In this document: positions 39,419 through 51,200 of the stretch, piece after piece | Layout of the letters: every line of letters starts with the position of its first letter | Numbering within the stretch: the first letter of the stretch is position 1 | Position numbers and translations under genes: made by a program | Assembly (NCBI GenBank): GCA_025504975.1 | Contig: JANUWI010000016.1 | Coordinates: 124,001-188,000, forward strand | DNA from: Plenodomus lindquistii | Taxonomy: Eukaryota > Ascomycota > Dothideomycetes > Pleosporales > Leptosphaeriaceae | DNA length: 64,000 bases | Direction: 5' to 3' | Notes under the pieces: model-generated | The model's database searches: none | The model's input: only the letters and a program-made list of their open reading frames with translations | Told to the model about the DNA's origin: nothing

Positions 39419-41508
39419 TCACCACATTAAATGTCTAGACCACTCAAAAGCTTTGGACTCATTCTCCGGCCGGATCTGCAACTTGCGCGAAAAGTCATAT
39501 GTTTGCATGACGTAGTCTCTGTAGTCGTCCTCAGGCATGCCGTCTCCAGCTGTTTTTCTCAATCGCTGGCGTAGGTGCGCGAGGTCGTCAGGGTTGGTAA
39601 TGCTTTCGATCCACTTGACACGGCCTCGGATCCAGCCTTTTAGTGAGGTCGGCAGACAACGAATCGACCGGAGCGCGCACAGTTGGAAGTAAGTGTGAAA
39701 TAGTGTTGCCGAACGTGGACGCGTGTTAGAGCTAGTGTTTTCCGTGGCGGAGCCTGTGGAGGAAGGCGACGATGACGATGACGAGCAACTCGGCGAGGAC
39801 GCGACAGTCGAGCCTGCATGGCCTTTTGTTTCTTCATCATAGATATCATGTGGGATGATCTGAACCAGCGCGACGCTATCGTTGTCGGCGGTTTCTGTAG
39901 TCACAGAATGCAGAGCCCTTCTGAATCTATCGCCCTCCGAAGATTGTTCTTCCATCGGATTGTCGAAAAACACGTGTAATTGTTCCACGTAGCCAGTGAG
40001 TTGAGGAACTGTACTTAGCAGGTCTTTGGCCATCGCTGTGATTATTGCCCCAGAGCGCTCCTCTAGCCTGTACGAGTTGCTAGGTTCCCGAAGCTGTTGC
40101 GCAAATTTGGTTGCTTGACATTGTCGAAGGATGACCTGATGTAGCCGTATGCGCATGGAACGAATGTTGTTCCAGAGGAGGGCTGTGAATCGTTGAGGAT
40201 AGACTTGACAGACTCAGCATATATCAGATAGAATGGGCCAAGATATAAGACAAACGTACCGTGGAAGCGCCCGTCATGGGCTAATTGTACGGCATCAAAA
40301 TCTTCGATGTGGAATGCTTCGAACCGCCAACGGATAGGCATGTTGGTAGCAAAATCCCTCAGCTTATTATCGATGTTTTCCGCTGTCTGGATGATAGCCA
40401 AAGGATCCTCCAATCCTTCCGCAGTCATGGTATGCTCAAAATCGGCCAATTCCGCGATGATGTCCAAAAACGTCTCGTGTACTGTTGGCTGATGTACAGC
40501 CCCTCCGACCTGAGCTTTTAGCTCAGCAAATCCGTTTGGTGGCGGTTCATTCTGGATTTGACAATTCAGTATGACGCATTGTACCAATGTCGTAAGCACG
40601 CGCTCGGTAAAGGCAGTAGGCTCCCTTTTGAGCATCAAAGACGCAATGGACACTGCGCCAGCAAGATGTTTTGAACAATTCTTGGTGGTCGTGATGGAAG
40701 AGCTGGTGATTATCTCGAAAATGGCGGACATGACTGAACGGAAGTCTACAGTCAGTCCACATACTGCCGTGTGTTTGATAAGTCACGTACTAATGGCCAT
40801 GAGTGTAGAATCTTGTGAAACTCTTTTTGAGTCGGTCAATGCAGTATTGATGCCACGAATCGCCGATATGTAGTACTTCGTGGCCTGCTCGGAAATAGTC
40901 GCATCTCCTGTCGCTTTCGCAAAGCCGGCTAATCCAGTGGCGACGATACCCTGCTGCAACCCTGGACTTGCATACCCAGCCTGTGAGTAAAATTCAGGAA
41001 GGTAGCTCAGCATGGACAGAGCAGGAGCTTCCCCGACATAGTTTGCCATGAAGAACTTGACACCCAAATCATCTGACGATTGTCGCATCACCAAGTCACT
41101 CAAACGAGGCGGTTGGGGAGTGGTCGCTCGAATTAGGGCTTGCCCAGCAGAATTTGATTCGCTGCGTTCAACCCTCGCTGGTCTTGGTCCAGATTTCACG
41201 CGATCTTTGCTTCTCTTAGTAACATTTTCCGTCTCATCATGGAAAATAAGATCGGTGGGATCACGGTAACCTGAGCAGAGACGACCTGCTCGGGTGCATT
41301 GTCCGCAGAAGGGTATCTGCTGATCGCACTGTTGTCTGTCAGCCAGTGCTCGTGAATGTAGCGATACCGTTAGGAGGATGCTCCGTATGAGAAGCATCGT
41401 TACTTGCATGGGCCGTCAATAACTGTCGAGAGTGTTGACTTGACTTACCCGATTGCGACGCTTCCTGCATTCTGCACATGCTGCGGAGGGCTTCCCTCGA
41501 TATACCAT
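39419..41508 (-). CDS. Zn2Cys6 transcription factor
   Basis: Four exons: 41508-41449, 41328-40791, 40745-40260 and 40182-39419, with introns of 120, 45 and 77 bp. The product is 615 aa. The zinc cluster spans intron 1: ACAECRKRRNR joins CDQQIPFCGQCTRAGRLC, giving the six cysteines. After a basic linker comes a helical body (LSMLSYLPEFYSQAGYASPG, YYISAIRGINTALTDSKRV, RVLTTLVQCVILN) as in fungal-specific regulators that contain a cluster plus a degenerate middle-homology region. A Ser-rich insert follows late in the protein. It probably regulates a nearby or dispersed pathway; target unknown. Confidence 0.88.
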
Positions 41509-42146
41509 CTCGGACTGTGGCGTAATTGCCCTGCGTAGGGCTGCATCAAGCAAACGGTGGTGCAGGATGCAATAACAACCTTCGCGCCATGTCCACGTGA
41601 GAAAAAGAGTGACCAAAATCTCCGTAATGCCGTCGATCTTCCAATCTATGTACAGAATCTCCCAGCTGCGGTGCGGTTAAATCGGTCCCACCCGCGGTCC
41701 AATGACGCGGCAGTGATGGGGCGGCATTGGCCGGCACTAGGCCAAGTACCGTCTATTATTCATGCGCCCTTGAATAACTCTGGGGCGTAGCCTCGGAGGC
41801 AAACTCGCAATACTAGGCATTGGAACTTTTCCAGACATCATATGATGAGGTGGGAAGCTGTGCGCGGTGATATGCTAGTGTGCTGTTGGGCAGGAGCGGG
41901 AAGGATTCAACGAACACATGATGATGCAGGGACCCCATGTTGAGTAAGAAATGTCCCGCCCAGGGGGCGAGGTACCGGCAACGTTGTGCTCCGAGGATCG
42001 ATAAAAGTGTAAGTCTGCTTTAACGGACCATGCAATGTTAATCAGGCTCTTAGGACAGGCTGCATCGAGTGATTATGAAGAATCCTTTCTAAGATATCGT
42101 TCGGTGGTGCTATTCCACATCGCGTCATTGTGTAGGTTCTTCTCCC
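41509..42146. other. Intergenic
   Basis: Upstream of the Zn2Cys6 gene and 3' of the four-TM protein gene, both on minus. No gene supported. Confidence 0.5.
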
Positions 42147-42842
42147 TTATGCCTGTCCCGCACCCACAGTACCAGTCTCCATCTCCTCCAGCTTATTTAC
42201 AGTCATCTTCTTCTTTCTCAGTTCTCTTCGCTTCTGCAATCTCGACTTTACAGCGGCCTTGATCCCAGAACAACACATGATCGATGAGAATGTAGCACTA
42301 CCCGTCCACAACAGCGCGTTGATGAAATCGCACCAGACAGCGCGCTCCATCCGTCCAAGGTTTACTGCAGCATAATCTGGGTCAACCTCTCCATGGAGAT
42401 ATATGTTGTAAAAGACACCAAAACAAGCTACCCACAAGATGGCTAGTGTCCATTCGACAATCCAAGTAAAGCGATATGATCGCACGGTGATACTATCGAA
42501 GACCAGGACCAAGAGGGTAAATCCGAAGACGACCTGCGCGTAGATGAAGTCTGCGTTCGAGGCAGAGTGGCCGTGATTGAGTTCGACGGCGTACGAGATA
42601 CCCGATGCAAGGGCGAAGGCGAACTGTAGAAGACGGACGGTAAGGCGGAAGAGCGAGACGATGGGGTTGTCAAGCTTGTTCCGGATGGCGGCCTTATACG
42701 AGCTTGGGTCGATGAAGTGAGTCTTGAAGTACGGGGGAGGTGGCATCGAAGGCTTCACAAAGGTGGATGAGTAGTCGGGAGTGTCGCACTCCGATGGGGC
42801 CTTGTCTTCTTCCCCCATGAGGGCTGTTTCTTCTCTTTTCAT
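42147..42842 (-). CDS. Four-TM membrane protein, MARVEL-like
   Basis: 231 aa from the ATG at 42842. The frame is open upstream to 43043, but without an ATG I trust and with a different, basic composition. Four hydrophobic segments are clear: LLQFAFALASGISYAV, FIYAQVVFGFTLLVLVFDSI, WTLAILWVACFGVFYNIYL and FINALLWTGSATFSSIMCC. Both ends are cytosolic-type and polar, and the C-terminus is Lys/Arg-rich (KSRLQKRRELRKKKMTV). This topology suits the MARVEL-domain proteins common in fungi, with roles in membrane apposition or trafficking. Function unknown. Confidence 0.8.
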   Translation of the reverse strand: MKREETALMGEEDKAPSECDTPDYSSTFVKPSMPPPPYFKTHFIDPSSYKAAIRNKLDNPIVSLFRLTVRLLQFAFALASGISYAVELNHGHSASNADFIYAQVVFGFTLLVLVFDSITVRSYRFTWIVEWTLAILWVACFGVFYNIYLHGEVDPDYAAVNLGRMERAVWCDFINALLWTGSATFSSIMCCSGIKAAVKSRLQKRRELRKKKMTVNKLEEMETGTVGAGQA

Positions 42843-43605
42843 AGCGATTGACTGATGGCTGTATCTGCAAAGGAATGAAGGGAAGGAGCAACGTGCCTTT
42901 TGAGCAGAGGCTGCGAGGCGCCCAGGCACTATATATGTGCCCTTCGACGTTGACCGACGTAGGATCGCGCTATGCTTTGAAACATTGCGCTCGTCTCGCC
43001 GAACGTACAATGCTGTTTTCTTACACCCTTTGGAGTTTAGCACATGCTTTCAAAAGGTGCATAGGGACACAATAACCAACCACGAGGATTTAACATGGTC
43101 CACATCTTGTCATCTAAGCCTGCAGATCACCCAGAATAGAAGCAGCATATGCTAATATCCATGTTCCCGCACTGTTTCATGGAAGCGGTTGAAGCAACTG
43201 TCCACTCAAGAGTTGCACAAATACGAGGAGATTACGAAAGAGAGAGAATACGAGACTTCCATCTTAGTGCAACGCTAGCGTCGTACGCCCCTGTCCTGCC
43301 GACGACAGGCGAAACGTCAAACATCAACAACCAATGCACTCGCCGAGTTTCTGCAACGATCAGTACCTACTCTAGTGATAGTACCTACTCTGGTAGTAGT
43401 ACCTACTCTAGTGGTATCTTCGTTGGGTCGAATTAGGTATTGCTTGCGACATTGTTTGCGCATTCGCCTACTTCCCCAGCTGAACACATTTTGGCTACCG
43501 AACCTGCCCTGTCCCATTTGGGGTTCACTTCACAAGCTGCAAAGTCCATACTAAATAGAATACGGTCGGGACCGCTCTTCGACTTTGGCCGTCATCTTTC
43601 ACACT
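42843..43605. other. Divergent intergenic region
   Basis: Between the MARVEL-like gene and the second Zn2Cys6 gene. An ATG-initiated 95-codon frame at 43149-43436 (plus) ends in the tandem repeat listed separately. It has no domain and I do not annotate it as a gene. Confidence 0.45.
43362..43415 (+). repeat. 18-bp tandem repeat, three near-perfect copies
   Basis: Units begin AGTACCTACTCT, at 43362, 43380 and 43398. In the plus-strand frame of the 95-codon ORF they read as STYSSD, STYSGS and STYSSG. They lie about 190 bp upstream of the Zn2Cys6 gene start. Confidence 0.9.
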
Positions 43606-44970
43606 ATGCAGCAAGAATCGCCACAGACGGCATCCACGCCAGCTTCCCAGGGTTCACGCCAAGCATCACTCACAGCCAATGAAGATGATGTCGCAGCCAA
43701 AATAACGAGAAAGTCGCATAGAAAATCACGCGCAGGATGTAAGAACTGTAAGACCAGGCGTATCAAAGTACGTGAGTAACGATTGGTCTTCGGTTGTGCA
43801 CACTCATTCATCCCTCCCAGACCGTAGCAGCACAGCAGCCATATTCAAGATGTCGTATTAGTTTCAATCTCACATACACAAAGCTAATCGAACTAGTGCG
43901 ACGAAGCAAAGCCGAATTGCACGAATTGCAAACGCCGTCAAGTCCAGTGCTCGTACTCACACAGCCCTCCCAACCCAACTCACATTTCACAACCTCATGC
44001 AAATACCACCCAGGACTCTGCACACCTCCCAGTATCCGAAATCGAGCTCACTCATTACTGGACAACAACGACCAGTCTTTCCCTCTCTGCTAGGCCTATT
44101 GGCGCCCTGTCATGGCACACGCTCACCATGACAATCGGCCTGTCAAATCCACACGTCCTCCACCTCATTTTCGCATTCACAGCCCTCCACCTCGCCTCCT
44201 GCCGGCCTCTCCAGCGAGAAATATATACCAACAAAGCGAACAGCCACTACGATGCCGCTCTCTCCATCCTCACCCCCGAACTCGCAAGCATCAACCCAGA
44301 CAACTGCGACGCAGTTCTCCTCTCCGTCCAACTGGTATGTTTCATCTACTGGGCGCGCGGCCCCCAACCCGGAGAATACCTCACCTTCTCCCACCACAAC
44401 ACCCGCAACATGGACGACAACTCCAAACCCCCCACCGCATTTCAAAATGCAAAACCAGAATGGCTCCTCATGTTCCGCGGCATCCGTACAACCCATGGCG
44501 CCCTCCCACACGGCTCCTTTGAAAAAACCCACGAGCCTGCCAAACGCCGTCGCGGCCTCCCCCTCCCCACTCCCCCCGCACCACCAGACTACGAAACGCA
44601 ACTCGCTACGCTCAAAGAATACGTCGAGTACGTGTCTGAACCCGCTGCCCGTGACGACAACCTACGTGCTGTCTCTGTACTGCAGGAAATGTACGATAAC
44701 AAGTATACGGGCAAAGACGGCGAGTACCATCTTGTGTTTGGCTGGTTGTACCGCATGACTGACAATTTTTTGACGCGCTTGGAACAAAAGGAATCGCTGT
44801 GTTTGATCCTTTTTGCGCATTTTGCAGTGTTGATGTGGGATTTGGAGAGGTTTTGGTATATGAAGGGGTGGACGTGGCATGTTATGGGTGGAATCTGGGA
44901 TGCGTTGGCGGATGAGGATAGGGGGTGGGTGAAGTGGTGTATGGCGAGTGTGGGGTGGATTGAGCCGTGA
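43606..44970 (+). CDS. Zn2Cys6 transcription factor, sterol-regulator-like (Upc2/Fungal_trans_2 type)
   Basis: Exon 1 (43606-43767) and exon 2 (43897-44970) give 411 aa; the intron (129 bp, GTACGT to ACTAG) interrupts the zinc cluster. The joined cluster is GCKNCKTRRIK then CDEAKPNCTNCKRRQVQC, with the basic RKSHRKSRAG just before it. The regulatory part carries WHTLTMTIGLSNPHVLHLIF, AFTALHLASCRP and LVCFIYWARGPQPGEYL, typical of the Upc2/Ecm22-like group with a fungal-specific C-terminal domain. Sterol control is only one of that group's roles, so the function is not assigned. A GTATGT inside exon 2 (LVCFIYW) is not used, since the frame is needed there. Confidence 0.87.
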
Positions 44971-45285
44971 TTTTGGCTGCTGGGCTGTTTTTTTTTTCCG
45001 GCACTGCAGAGAAGTAATTCTTTGGGGGACTCATGTATCAAACTTCTTATCGCTGGCCGATATTAATTCTCCATACATCATGTCATCTTGCACAGATGTT
45101 ATGAAATCCACCATCTCGTATCATAACTACTCGTCCTAACTCTGCGTCCACATGCCAACCCACGGCCAGACTACGTATGCAAATCGACAAAAGATACATC
45201 CTAGTGATTAATGACCAGAAGACCAGAATCACCTTTCTCCTCACCTCCCACATTTTCGCTCGATGATCACTACTCATACATGCTA
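44971..45285. other. Intergenic, tail-to-tail
   Basis: 3' regions of the Zn2Cys6 gene and TFC3. Nothing else seen. Confidence 0.5.
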
Positions 45286-48200
45286 CTAATACATTGCGTC
45301 GTCAATCTCGCCTTCGGCATCGACATCTTCACCGTGAGCATCATCTTCATCGGCATCGCCTTCGGCATCAAGGTCGATCATCTCGGTGTCCCGAGGTGGT
45401 GCGTTGACAGGAAACTGGGGTTGCTGTACGCTCTCTGCCGGGTTGCCCGTGATCGTGGCTTGCTTAATCTGATCTGGTTCCGCGGTCTGGTTCCCCGCGA
45501 CTGCAGCAGTGGAGTTCTCCGAAGTCTCCAGCGCCTTCTGCGTGATACTGTATTGTTTCTTCGGATCTTCCATAATCTGCTGTGCAGTATCTGTCTGTGT
45601 GCCACTCCCGCCCGGCTCCTCCATGCCATCTCGCTGTGGAGTCGGATGCTCAGCAGCTGAGTCTTGCGTGCCTCTCGCCTGCAACGTCGAATGCCTCAGA
45701 TTGTATTCCTCCCGCCATTGCTGTTTCTCCTGAAGTTTACCCTTCCTCTTGACATGTTCGCCAAACCAGTCGTCTTCTACATCTTGTAATTTATCTCCAA
45801 AGGTAGCCCACCAGCCAGGCTGCGTAATGTAGCCGCCACCAACTGTCTTGCGGACTGCATCAACGGAAAGAAGCCAAGATAGAATAAGCTCAATCTCAAA
45901 GATCTCAGTAGTGTGTTCAGCACAGTGAGAGAAGATGTCGGAGGATGTTGCGCCAGGCTGGAAAATGAGGGGCTGTAGAACGAGATTGAGAATGCGATAC
46001 CACCAGGGCCATGTGACAGACTGGCCATCGATGCTGCTCCAAATCGGCAAAAGGGCATCTGGATTGTCTTTTCCAGGTAGTGGTGGACCAGGAAGGCGGT
46101 CCCATTCGATATCGATTGCTGATCCGCCTGGTGCAAGCGGCTCTATCGGTGTCTGCAATGGATTGCCGAAGTGGTACTTGGCTGTCGGTACAACGTAGAT
46201 ATCCCAAAACATGCGTTCGCGGTCTATAGCTCGGTGGATATAATCGCCTTCGCAGAAGCCCCAAATAGAGAGACGCGGCAGTGGCGCACCAAACTCGTTA
46301 TCGACGGGTGGAAGCTGCGGAACAAGTTTGACCAATCCTTCGCTGACCATGGTCATGATTGCAGCAATCGGTCCGTCCTCTTCGAGACGCGAGATGCTGT
46401 AGAAGCGCTTGGAAGGGTCCTCATCCGCGAATGCAACATCCATCTCCTTCTTGACCTTGACCGCCGCCATGAAGTCACCAAGCTCAAATTGTCGGACGTA
46501 CTTCTTGGCCAGTGCTCGAGTAAAGCTGTAGTTGCGTCCTGGTAAGAGACGCTTCAGCTTCCTCATCCTCAGGTGGCGCTTCTCCACAAGATCTCCAACG
46601 ACGCGGACGAGTGTATCCTCTCCCAGAACTGTGAGTTTGTCGTGCGCCTGCTTCCCGTTGTATACTGCTTGCGACGTTGCAGTGTTAGCGCGTATCCAAG
46701 ACCGGGCCTTCAATGTCTTGTTCTCCTGTGACCAACTAGCCTCGCGATTTCTGTGGAGTGGTGCGACGAATGAGTGCTGTAGTTGCAGCAGTGTCCGAGA
46801 CCGATCTGCAACTTTGTCTCTGTACCACTTTGCCCTGTCCAATATGGTATATTCCGACTCGTCTACCTTGAACTTCTGTAGTGCTTCTCGAAGCAGAGGG
46901 AGGGGCACTTCAGGATAAGTACAGGCTCGGGTCGCCCAACGTACTAGACCTGTCCAATCGTGCGTATCTGGGTCTTCAATAGCGCCGACTTCACCCTGTT
47001 CATACGCCTCCAGAAACAGAGCCTGGAAACTCTCAGTCAACTCAGTTACTTGTGGTGACATCTCGCGTTGCATCCAATCCCAGATCTTCCTCGTTTTGGC
47101 TACGTCGAACAATTTGTCGCCACTGTAGACCTTTTCAATGATGCTCCAATCAGCGACTCCTTCCTCACCAGACATCGAGGTAGCGATGACCAATGTACAG
47201 CACAGTTTCTTGAAGCGATCAAGAGAGTCTGGCTTCTGGGCTGAAATGCGCTCCGAGCTTCTCTTCCCGCGTCGCTTCTTCTTCCGTTCATGGTTCCAAG
47301 AACGGGATCGCCCAACACGCGTTCGTTGGCGATCAGGTGGGAGGTAGATGGGATCATTAGGGTCTCCCGTTAGGCCGGTGAGGCGTTCGAGCAGCGTAGG
47401 GGCCGGCCCCGCTTTACCACGCTGACGCCCAGATTTGTAAGTTCTCTTCTTTGGCTTCGGCTTGTTCTGTATCGGCTCCTCATCAGCGCCATCGTCCGAA
47501 TCATCCTCGGCCTCAGAAGAGAAAGTCGCGTCACTCTCCGTGCTCGCGCTGTCGATATATTCTGGATCACGCACAGAATTCTCAATCTCATTGTTCTTAC
47601 GCAGTCGCTTTCTGGACAACCGGCTTGCTGGTTCGGAAATTCTGACTCGCTTCTTGCCCTTCGAGGGAAGAACAGTCTCTACTGTGCTTGATTCTTGTTC
47701 TAGTGGTCTAGATGGTACCTTGGCAAGTACTGTGGATGGTTCAGCCTGGACTAGGATATCCTTTTGGGCGACTTTTACGGTCTGCGGCGCGGGCCGCTCT
47801 TGATCGGAATCGTCGTCATCAGACGTCGAAGGGTCTTCAGCAGGTATGGGAATACGAGTGGGAGTGGGCCCAATAATAGGCTTGGTCCAGATGAGCACAG
47901 GTAATGGGTTCTTCTTCGCGCTCGCGGAAGCCTCGTCGCTGTCCGTAGTTTCGCTCTCCTCATTGACTACCTCAGTCACCTTACGGAGTGGCGCACGACG
48001 AAATCGTGTATTTTTGTCGTTCAGACTTGCAAGCCTCGTTCGTTTACCCAAGGGTTTGCCAACCACGGCTACGTCCTTCTTCGTCGCGACCTCTTCGACG
48101 CTGGCATTCTGAGCTTTTCGAGCTGCAGCTGCAAATTTCCTCTGCTCTGCTAAGCGTCGTCGCCGGGCAATTCTTGCTTCCTTGATTTGCGCTTCCAGCT

Positions 48201-51200
48201 CGCGAGGATTCGGGTTGAGAACTAGGCTCTCATCTCTGGGGGCGCGGGCCACCGGCATGTATAAAGATGTGTCATCGAGGAGGTGGCGCACCTCCTCTGG
48301 GAAGTACTGCTGTGATCTTTCATGAGAGAAGTTTGTGATGTTGTGTGCAAGCTTCAGGACGTCTGGGCTACTTGCGTCCAAATGCGTCCGTGCGATGATG
48401 GCCTTCTTCGTAATGTATGGCCCTTTCTTGTAGTTCATCCTGACTTGGAAGACCATTCTCTTGATTCCAAAAGCTGGATTCATGCACATATTTCGCATTG
48501 TTTCGTTCACAGTGCTGGCAATCGGCTTCTCCAGACCTTGTACATGTCCGTGGCGTTCGTCCCATAGTTTACTGAACGGCCGACCAATCTCGCCCTGATC
48601 AGGAAAGACACCCTTGCACATGTCAATGATATCCCAAATAATTTGACGGCGAAAGAAGAGCGCGCTTCCAATCGTCTGCGGCTTCTTGGTCTTTTTCCTG
48701 CTTGCTCTGGGCTTAGGCTTGACTGGTCCGGAAGAGGTCCTCCGTAGGGCACTATTAGTAAATGGATTGGTGGCGCCCGCGGGCAGCACTGTCGCTGTTG
48801 TATTGGCGCAGCCGGGAATGTGCGCCTGGACTACAGTATTGGAGTTGCTTTTTGGTCCATATGGACTCTCATAAGCGGGCTGCCCGGACGGTACGATCCC
48901 ATTGACTGGGGTCCAGCCCGCTACTGTACGTGGAGGTAGCGACGTAAAATTACTTCGTGTCTGATCCGTTTCAATAGTCGATCCTGTTACAGTGGTTGGT
49001 GGTTGGTTCGATGCTTGCTCAAGCGAAGCTTGGCTATCAACTTGTGCTGTCTTTGCACTGTTCTGACTGAAATGGGGCACGGTAGCACCGCTTTGCTCTT
49101 CAGAACTACCGGCTGGGTTTGCTTCCCGTGTCATGGGCTCCGCGCGGGAAAGAACGGTACTGGAGATCGATTGAGATTCCTCTCCAGCAGAGGACGTGAC
49201 GGTGCATTGTCCCGCGGGTGTTTCATGCGGCAAGGGTGGGCCGGTAACAGGCTGTTGTATCGTAGTAGGTATGGTATCGTTGGCTTCGACACTGTTGCCA
49301 CTGGAGCCACGCATATCGCGAGCTTCATCCACTGCATCAGTGATGAAGGTGATCTCGCGTTGGACAGGCGGGCGTTGAGGAGCAGGCTGCGGAACTGGCC
49401 CAGGGCGAAACCAGTCAAGACCCGCAAGTCCTGGCAGTCTGAAGGTAGCGATAAACGCTTTGCGCGGCCGTCCCCGTGGAACTTTGTGTTTAGAAAAATG
49501 GTCAAAGTAAACACCTGGTGATGACCGCTCTGTGTACCATTTATACTTTGCTTTCTCGCTAATTTTGAGTTTGTGAAGTTCTGGCGGGACGATTGCAAGA
49601 GAAACGAAAGATTTTTTGATAGCTGAAGCGGTCCCAGGAACAGACATTGGCGACGGAGCGATCTCTGATGCCTGAATTTCCGCAACAAAATTTTCAGGGT
49701 CTGCAGCTTGGGGCTGGTCCTGGATAGCTTCCCCTGTTGGTGCTGACGATGAGGCGACCTCAATTGTGTTGACAGCAGTAGGTTCCGATGCCTGCCTGGT
49801 GAGCTGAGTCTCGCTGTCTGCGATACCATCCTCATGAGTGTGCCTCGGCTCTAGGGCATCAATCATGGACACATCCGGGGCTGTTGTAAGTGACTGTTCT
49901 GGAACCGTCTGTGGTGGTGAGATAGGTCGATCCTGTGTTTCGGGTGTCGTTGTAGCAGGCACCTGAACGAACTCCTCAGGCATTGTTTCTTCAGGTATTG
50001 CCTCTTGAGCAAGACTTGACTTCGTGCGTCGCCTCTTCGGAGTCTTCGGCTTTGCAGCAAAGGATCTTGCTTTCCATTTTCCTGGAGCAGCCGTCACTGT
50101 GGATGTAGTAGGATTTTCAGCTACTAATGTGGCTGTTGCGTGCTCTTCGGCATCTTGTATGGCTGTAGTGACCTCAACAGGATCTGGTACTTGTGTACCT
50201 GCCTCTCCAGTCACCGGTGGTATTGTGTCGTTTGCTTGTCCTTGGTCCTGTGAAGAGCCTATGCTGTCATTGTCGGGCTGTGCTGATAACAACGTGGCCT
50301 CGCCTTCTGGTGGAGCGGCCGGCTCGTTAGTCTTGTCTTTAGGCTCGACTGGCTCAGGAACATATGGTCTACCAGCCTTCGCAGCGTCTTTCATGTCTTT
50401 CGCGACCTTGGCAGCCTTCATGACTTCATCGTATAGAGCGATGACTTTCGAATCTTTCAGCGCGACGCCTTCTCTTCGCTCTTGTCTCAGACCTTCGATG
50501 AGATCCTGAGGCAGACGACCATGATCAATCCACTTCAAGTCTATCCTCTGCTGTTTGCTGAGTACTGTCGGTTCAGATTTGACTTTCTGATCCCGCTTCT
50601 TGGCTTTAGTGGTTATTTTCTCTAGGCCACGTTGTACTCGAATTGCGTTCTCTTGCTTGATTCCAAGTCTGCCTCTTGGTGGGAGACCTGCGGCGATACG
50701 CTCCTCGGCTGTCATCAGGGGTGGCTGACCACCTCGCGATGGTCCGTCAGTAATTTTGTCGGGCAACGAGGTAGGGTCTCCAGTGGCTTGACGATGCTCT
50801 GCGATCTGCTTTTCGGCGTGCTTGCTCAGGCGACCATGGGGCTTCAGGCCCAGTGAGACACGCTGCTCGATACTGAGTGATAGAATCGGCGCAACTCTTC
50901 TTTCTTTTTCCTGTTGCTTCATTGCTTTGATGCTCTGAAGCGTAGGCCTCCCGTCAGCCTCGCGCTTTTTCTTTTGTGGGCCTCGAGGATATTTGGGAGT
51001 CGAGCGTGGCGCCTCATTGAGTCTCTTGTGACCAATCTCATGCGATATGGCAGTGTCCCATCGTGGTCCATATGCACGGCGATGCACGATGGCTTTACGG
51101 GCCTCAGTCAACGTTGCTGCGCCGTCGCCTCGCTCGAAGTCTTTTGGGTTCGTGGTCTTGAATCCCCAAACGTCAACCGGAGAAGATTCGGTGGACTTGG

